Assembly: GCA_035771165.1 (NCBI GenBank)
Contig: JAWNZC010000100.1
Location: 3,731,001 to 3,795,000 of the forward strand
Length of the DNA stretch: 64,000 nt
Direction: 5' to 3'
DNA from: Paragorgia papillata
Lineage: Eukaryota > Cnidaria > Anthozoa > Scleralcyonacea > Coralliidae
In this document: one piece after another, positions 58,813-64,000 of the stretch
How positions within the stretch are numbered: position 1 is the stretch's first letter
Layout: each line of letters opens with the position of its first letter
Made by a program: the position numbers and the translations under genes
The notes under the pieces: model-generated
Told to the model about the DNA's origin: nothing
Seen by the model: only the letters and a program-made list of their open reading frames with translations
Databases searched by the model: none

Positions 58813-59872
58813 ATGCGGTGTTGCTATATCTTCAGAGAAAACATACCTCGTTTTGGTATTTGTGGAGACGAGCTGGAATGGATACGTAGCTATCTTCGCA
58901 ATCGTTACCAAGCTGTTTCATACAATGGCGCATTATCCAATTTTCAGCCTGTTTTATCCGGGGTTCCCCAAGGCTCAATACTTGGACCTCTTCTATTTAT
59001 ACTTTATACAAACGATCTTCCGTATTGTTTTAAGGCGGCAAATGTGCTGACTTATGCGGATGACACTGTCATCTTCTTTGCCGCCCCACAGTTACCTACT
59101 ATTGAGGAAACTTTCAATATGGAGCTCACTAATTTATCACAATGGGCGTTGGACAACAAATTATATATCCATCCAAAGAAGACCGAATATATAATATTTG
59201 GAACCCCCCAAAGGCTTTCCGTGCAAGATGCAGAAATCAAAATCAGTCTTGATGGGCGAGATATTAAACGTGTGGAATATTATAAATACCTTGGTGTCTA
59301 TTTGGATCATCATCTCACTTTCCGTGAACATACAACACGTTTACTCAAGAAGATGTATGGGCAGCTTGGTATGCTAAGAAGAATAAGGCCTTATCTAACA
59401 TTATTTGCCGCCGAAAAGGTTTACAAGTCTATGATTCTTCCTCGCTTGGATTACTGTGACATTATTTGGGGGAATCTGGTCACTTCGCAGGAGGAAAGGA
59501 TAGAGAGAGTACAGTCCCGTGCCGCAAAATTGGTATTAATGCGTGATAGCAGTGAGGGTCTTATTGCTCAGTTGGGGTGGTTACCTCTGGCGACTCGACG
59601 GAGAATGCATACAAATATTTTTACTTTTAAATGCATTAATTGCAATGTACCTTTATTTTTTAAGAATTAATTTCAAGTTTTAAGCCATTCGTACTGTACT
59701 CGAGGTAATGGGTGTAACCTAAATTTGCCTAGAGTAAGAACCGAAATAGCCAAAAAATCTCTTTTCTTTAATGGTGCACGAGAATTTAACTTATTAGCTA
59801 GGGAACTAAGGACAGAACAATCACTTCACAGGTTTAGATGTAAGCTTAGAAACCATTTTTTAGAATCTTAAT
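58813..59872 (+). pseudogene. LINE reverse transcriptase relic (CR1/L2-like), 5'-truncated
   Basis: The frame carries LEWIRSYLRNRYQAVSYNG, then GVPQGSILGPLLFILYTNDL (RT motif B), LTYADDTVIFF (catalytic YADD), KYLGVYLDHHLTF, and a C-terminal region to 59,872. One in-frame stop at 59,668-59,670 breaks the C-terminal domain. The start is truncated around 58,830, typical of LINE insertions. The 3' end runs into TTATG repeats (about 59,880-59,930). It belongs to the CR1/L2/Jockey group, distinct from the LINE at 26-28 kb. It lies in a host intron in antisense. Confidence 0.85.
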
Positions 59873-60339
59873 ATATTGTTATGTTAAGTTATGTTATGTT
59901 ATGTTAATATATTGTTATGTATATAGAATGTTAATATATTGTAAAATGTATAAGTTCATTTTCTAGGACGCCCATTTATACCAGCTTTGCTGACGGGTTT
60001 TATCCTAGTAAAATATTAGTAATAATAATAACTAGTAATAATACATAGTTATAGGCTTCATGCTCATTAAAAATATACATGAGAAAACATACATGGTTAG
60101 GCTTCATGTCTCATTGTTTACCTATTGTGGGTTATATAGGCGGAGTTACTTTTAGGTAACAGTCGTTTGTTGGTTTTGCTTTTTTTATTATACAAAAAGA
60201 GAACCTTTTCCTACTTTTCAATGATTTATTTATTTACTTGCGAAAGTGTGAGCTGACTAAAATATCTGTGGAAACACACGTTTTTGGGGGGCTCGCATTC
60301 CATCTGATATTTCATTGTTCAGATTAAGTTGTGAGTGAA

Positions 60340-60560
60340 CATGGTAAGAGCACGTCGAAATAAGAGTAAAAATAAACATAAACACGAACATGGACATGGA
60401 ACAAAAACATAAACGTGAACAGCAATTTTAAGTAAACATGAAAGGAAACGGAACGCCAACGTGAACGCCAAAAGACCAAGGTTAAGGACGCGAACTGGGA
60501 CGCGGTTGAGAACGCCGATGGGAACGTTGGCATGTACGTTAAAACACATATACAAATACG
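60340..60560. repeat. Degenerate short-period repeat (AAACGTGAAC-like)
   Basis: Many six- to twelve-base variants of AAACATGAAC / AACGTGAACG / GGGAACG occur in tandem. It creates spurious minus-strand frames rich in Cys/Phe/Val. Confidence 0.7.
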
Positions 60561-61125
60561 CACACAAAGAGTGGCAGTGGTGGGGACGAGAACAGGATCC
60601 GGGACAAATCACAAAAAAAAATGCGAAGAACTAAGCAAAAATGAAAAGAAACTTGGAGTTTTTAACCAATGCATCTCCTATACACGAATGTAACCGCAAA
60701 AAACGCATCAAACAATTAATAACTTGATCCACAACAAGTTACATTTAAAGGGCACTGAGCAACAGAATTAAACTTTTTTATGCTCAAATTGTTTAGCTTA
60801 GCGCAAGTAAAACTAGGAATACGACAACTTAATTTAAAGTGCGTATGTCATCCTCAGGGACTTTACACATTTGTACTAATTGGAACATTCTGAGAAGATT
60901 TGTAATATATCTTCTCAGGCGAAAATTTCATCTTCATGGATTTTTTTGCCGTTAAAGTTGGCGATTTTGACGTTAGCCGCGGGAACAAAAAACTGGGGTC
61001 TAGTAAGACTAGTAAGCGGAAGTGACGTAGAATGTGGAAGCGGGATTTCACCGAAACAGTGTTTACTGATATAGCGAACACGAGGCAAGCTGAATAATCT
61101 CTGCTTTTTTCCGCCGTATTACTGT

Positions 61126-61392
61126 TTGGATTCGCTCGAAAGTTCATCGAAATATAGTTCAGTGTCCTCTAGCGTTACAGATACAAACTTTATTCCGGGA
61201 TACGTCCTGGAGGTCGAAGACGACGCAAACATGTCTACCACTGACACGATCACAAATGAGGATGAATGGTTTGTCCAACCGTATATCAAGACAAGCCAAT
61301 TGCTGATGCAGAGTAGATCGAGAGGTATAATTAATGAGCAAAGATCAGAAGACTCGAAGAAGATAGAATACAAAGGCTACAAACTCGCTTAG
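61126..61392 (+). pseudogene. P2X7-C-like gene, first exon, left arm
   Basis: The frame reads MDSLESSSKYSS and then TNFIPGYVLEVEDDANMSTT, an acidic/serine-rich N-terminus. Compared with the right-arm copy it changes frame after TNE, so the PIAD-ERY segment is lost. The cysteine-rich second exon lies about 450 bp downstream beyond the MITE. Confidence 0.5.
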
Positions 61393-61447
61393 ATAGACGC
61401 GCAGTAAGTGTATTTAATAGTGTAATATTTTAATGTCTATCAAATCG

Positions 61448-61751
61448 GGTAGAAGTTAGATGGGATGACTCTCTGGGACCTTTTCCGAAGGCTGCGCCAA
61501 GTGACGTATTGAACTTTACTGCGCATCCCACAAGCTTAGGAAACGACTGTGGACCATAAATTGAGAATTATATTAGGGGTGGTTGGAGAGGACGGGGAGG
61601 ACAGAAAACGTACCCTTTTTTAGGTTAGGGTGAGGGGGTTCTACTGGTTAGGGTTAGGGGGGAGTTGGGATAGGTTTTCATTAAAAACCATACTTTACAA
61701 GGCTACATCTTCGGAAAAGGTCCCAGAGAGTCATCCCATCTAACCTCTTCC
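61448..61751. mobile_element. MITE with 9-bp duplication (Mutator-like), 304 bp
   Basis: Inverted ends of about 43 bp (GTTAGATGGGATGACTCTCT and partner) are flanked by ATCAAATCG at 61,439-61,447 and 61,752-61,760. The opposite arm of transposon B has the same region with a single ATCAAATCG (around 62,385-62,393), a natural empty site. A 9-bp duplication fits MULE-type elements. The interior contains several TTAGGG motifs and no ORF. Confidence 0.85.
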
Positions 61752-61849
61752 ATCAAATCGTTTGTGTTTTGCGTCGAATTGTATTTACATTATTTGTGTC
61801 ATTTGTATATTGTCAATGGATTCACGGGTTCGTACTCGCTATATTTTTC

Positions 61850-61960
61850 ATGTGGAAATGTGGAAATTGCAGTACAAAACTGCTTGTGAATGCGAAAGAA
61901 TGTCGATGTTGCATGGAGATCGAAGCTTGCGTTGAAGCGGTTAACAGTGAACAAAAGTAG
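61850..61960 (+). CDS. P2X7 C-terminal-like cysteine-rich exon, left arm
   Basis: The exon encodes KCGNCSTKLLVNAKECRCCM followed by EIEAC. CxCGNC with ECxCCxEI is the pattern of the P2X7 receptor C-terminal (P2XR_C) zinc-binding family, which occurs in many multi-copy invertebrate genes without any channel part. An acceptor-like AG lies just upstream. It is duplicated in the right arm at about 62,200-62,290. The role is unknown; the link to transposons A and B suggests a mobile-element gene. Confidence 0.65.
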   Translation: MWKCGNCSTKLLVNAKECRCCMEIEACVEAVNSEQK

Positions 61961-62199
61961 CTTGCTGCGTATAGGCAGTGTTGAAACAACAATAGAAATA
62001 TAGTAAGGTTAGATATACTGCCGAAACAGAGAACGTAGTAGTCTAACGGAGAAACTTTCAGTGAGAAACGTGACGAAGGGTATTCGCTCGAAACGTTAGA
62101 CCCCAATACGTTCTCTGTTTCGGCAGTATATCTAACCTTACTATATTTCGATTGTTGTTTCAATACTGCCTACGCAGCACGCTACTTTTGTTCACTGTT

Positions 62200-62290
62200 A
62201 ACCGCTGCAAGCTTCGATCTCCATGCAACATTGACATTCTTTCGCATTCACAAGCAGTTTTGTACTGCAATTTCCACATTTACATATGTT
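62200..62290 (-). pseudogene. P2X7 C-terminal-like exon, right arm
   Basis: On the minus strand the sequence encodes CKCGNCSTKLLVNAKECQCC then MEIEACSG and stops. It matches the left-arm exon with R-to-Q and tail changes. The CxCGNC start is more canonical here than on the left. Confidence 0.55.
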
Positions 62291-62425
62291 GGGGAAAATA
62301 TAGCGAGTATGAACCCGTGAATCCATCGACAATATACAAATGACACAAATAATGTAAATAAATACAATTCGACGCAAATCATAAACGATTTGATAGACAT
62401 TAAAATACTACACTAAATAATACAC

Positions 62426-62712
62426 TTACCAACTGTCTACCTCAGCGCGTCTATCTAAGCGAGTTTGTAGCCTTTGTATTCTATCTTCTTCGAGTCTTCT
62501 TTGCTCATTATACCTCTCGATCGACTCTGCATCAGCAATTGGCTTGGCCTCATTTGTGATCGTGTCAGTGGTAGACATGTTTGCGTCGTCTTCGACCTCC
62601 AGAACGTATCCCGGAATAAAGTTTGTATCCGAGTCATTCTGGCTGTTATCTCGATCTGTAGCGCTAGAAGACACTGTGAACTATATTTCGATGAACTTTC
62701 GAGCGAATCCAA
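62426..62712 (-). pseudogene. P2X7-C-like gene, first exon, right arm
   Basis: Two overlapping frames hold this exon. One begins MDSLESSSKYSS; the other continues TNFIPGYVLEVEDDANMSTT, then KPIADAESIERYNEQRRLEE and a helical RLQTRLDRRAEVDSW. A frame change near 62,670 separates the start from the rest. PIAD-ERY parallels PVADEEWLAEY in transposon A, linking the two elements. Confidence 0.55.
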
Positions 62713-63099
62713 ACAGTAATACGGCGGAAAAAAGCTGAGATTATTCAGCTTGCCTCGTGTTCGCTATATAAACACTGTTTCGGTCTGAAACCCGCTTCCC
62801 CATTCTACGTCACTTCCGCTTACTAGTCTTAAAAGACCGCAGTTTTTTTGTTCCCGCGGCTAACGTCAAAATCGACACATTTAACAGCGAAAAAGTCCAT
62901 GAAGATGAAATTTTCGCCTGAGAAGATATATTACAAATCTTCTCAGAATGTTCCAGTTAGTACAAATAGGTAAAGTCCCTGAGGATGACACAGGCACTTT
63001 AAATTTAATTATTTTTATTCAAAATTTTCTTTTGGTTCAAAAACAGACCACGGCAAACCCAGTAACGGCTACGATACAGCGACGACGCAAACCTCAATC

Positions 63100-63127
63100 T
63101 CAATTTCAACGACAACGACACCGACAC

Positions 63128-63164
<37 letters not shown>

Positions 63165-63170
63165 GATGAG
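63100..63170. repeat. ACGACA microsatellite
   Basis: Tandem ACGACA/ACCGACA hexamers give the spurious RQRQRQ frame. It lies between transposon B and MAM exon A. Confidence 0.95.
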
Positions 63171-63415
63171 GATGACAGCGATGACGAATGACAACGACGA
63201 TAGCGATAAGATTTCATACGGCTATTTCCAAATTGTAAACCAGGCTTTATATGCACTGAGCGAGATAAGTGACCCAAAATTTGAAAAATATACAGGTAAT
63301 TTTGTCCAAACAACAGTAACTAAAACTTGTTGTTTATCACAGTATCGAAACAGAGGAAAACCTCTTACTCGTGTTTAAACAAAATACTCAAATAAGCTTA
63401 TAGTTTAAAGTTAAC

Positions 63416-63559
63416 CTGCATCAGAATATGTCGTGTGGTCAACTCCTGGTCCAGTATGGTCGGTAGACGTGTCACCATTATTGATCGACCAATCAAAATC
63501 GTCATGAACGAGTCCACGCTGACGCCAGTAACAAAAGCCATCTTCAAAGTCACAATCAC
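63416..63559 (-). CDS. Host MAM-domain gene, exon A (start of MAM domain)
   Basis: After the acceptor TTTAAAG the exon reads DCDFEDGFCYWRQRGLVHDD then FDWSINNG and TGPGVDHTTYSDAG. CDFED-FCxWxQ, DFDW and TGPxxDHT are MAM hallmarks. It ends with GCAG and a GT donor (GTTAAC). 144 bp. Joined to exons B and C it gives one complete MAM domain of about 165 residues. The 5.7-kb intron to exon B contains a LINE relic and transposon B. Further exons should lie beyond 64 kb. Confidence 0.9.
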
Positions 63560-64000
63560 CTTTAAATTAAACATAAATAAATTATGAAACGTCCATACTA
63601 GGATCCACATAGTATTAGCGGTAAGATTGGTAAATATTCACATAATTAGTAAGTATTAATCAACATAACAAAGCATTTTAGATGAATTAATCACTATTGA
63701 ATAATAATTACTGATTTTCCTTGAGCGTGCGGACGTGTGTGACAAATTTTGGTAAAAGATACGAGAACGCTAAAGGGAATAAACCACAATGGCATTTCTT
63801 ACTTCTGCAACAGCTATGCAGAAACATTTCTCGATGTAAACTGTTCGAAATTTCCTAAAATTCAAATATTTTAATCTGGCCGTCGAGATGTAGGAGACGA
63901 GTTGGCTATGTTTAACACACAAAAAATAGAGAACAGTTCGTGTTGCTGACTTTTTATGTTTCCTACTGAACTCAAAGAACAAGAGTTATAGTCAAGACCT
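63560..64000. other. Host intron, nothing recognised
   Basis: Upstream of MAM exon A on the minus strand. AT-rich; short frames only. Confidence 0.5.

Larger units (their letters stand above)
60838..62998. mobile_element. TTAA-flanked palindromic transposon B
   Basis: The ends read AGTGCGTATGTCATCCTCAG and an inverted partner. TTAA flanks both (60,834-60,837; 62,999-63,002), as for transposon A. Almost the whole element is an inverted repeat: arms of about 0.9 kb on each side of a centre near 62,040-62,105. Each arm carries the same two coding exons (P2X7-C-like). The left arm also holds a 304-bp MITE. A and B share TTAA and AGTG...CACT ends and are probably the same superfamily. No transposase core is present. 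Confidence 0.75.
57751..63415 (-). other. Intron between MAM exons B and A, filled with transposons
   Basis: 5.7 kb with consistent splice borders. From 57,800 to 58,800 nothing is recognised apart from a weak hammerhead-like relic near 57,915-57,960. The rest holds a LINE relic, a degenerate AAACGTGAAC-type repeat, transposon B and an ACGACA microsatellite. Confidence 0.65.

Noticed and set aside
60324..60612. Cys/Phe/Val-rich minus-strand frames
   Set aside because: Shadow of the degenerate AAACGTGAAC repeat.
61600..61670. Telomere-like TTAGGG repeats
   Set aside because: Only a few scattered motifs inside a MITE, not an array; not a telomere.

Overview
This is eukaryotic, animal-type DNA. 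It has split exons of a MAM-domain gene, LINE, BEL/Pao and Penelope-like retroelements, cut-and-paste transposons with clear target-site duplications, long TA microsatellites, and one complete large DNA transposon/virus. The mix (Penelope-like elements with hammerhead ribozymes, TTAA elements with THAP and P2X7-C-like genes, a Polinton with a collagen-like spike) suggests a marine invertebrate, most likely a cnidarian. That assignment is inference. No bacterial features are present.

Layout. 1-4.9 kb: degenerate BEL/Pao retrotransposon on the minus strand, cut by the window edge. 4.9-7.4 kb: TTAA-flanked transposon A with a THAP exon. 7.6-9.65 kb: foldback repeat, a transposon gene fragment, and a minisatellite interrupted by a small TIR element. 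9.65-16 kb: mostly unannotatable, with short transposon relics and a tandem duplication. 16-18.4 kb: TA microsatellites, tandem hammerhead-ribozyme repeats and a head-to-head Penelope-like fragment. 18.8-26.1 kb: an old transposon copy split by a nested CGACGT-rich element. 26.3-30.5 kb: a LINE relic, a TIR element, a complete hammerhead motif and a Penelope-like GIY-YIG fragment. 31.5-33.1 kb: a younger copy of the old transposon with an 8-bp duplication.

34,753-55,447 is the main object: a 20.7-kb Polinton/Maverick (adintovirus-like) element. It has 301-bp terminal inverted repeats that look identical, AG...CT ends, a 6-bp GATGTT target-site duplication and about 24 uninterrupted genes. It encodes a protein-primed DNA polymerase B with extra nuclease/protease-like domains, a retroviral-type integrase, a packaging ATPase, a double-jelly-roll-type major capsid candidate, a penton candidate, two spike proteins sharing an N-terminal tag, several membrane proteins, C2H2 fingers at both ends, and a zinc-ribbon protein that may be a late transcription factor. 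Replication (polymerase), integration (integrase), assembly (capsid, penton, ATPase) and host attachment (spikes) are therefore all represented. Nearly every gene has AATAAA immediately upstream of its ATG, and palindromes recur at gene ends, suggesting the element has its own transcription code.

55.4-64 kb is a host gene on the minus strand. Three exons (63,416-63,559; 57,488-57,750; 55,488-55,574) join in frame to one complete MAM domain. Its introns hold a LINE relic, a palindromic TTAA element B (itself hit by a MITE), and two MITEs. The Polinton sits 34 bp past the last visible splice donor. Exon boundaries, family names and small-gene calls rest on reading the sequence only; no database search was possible.
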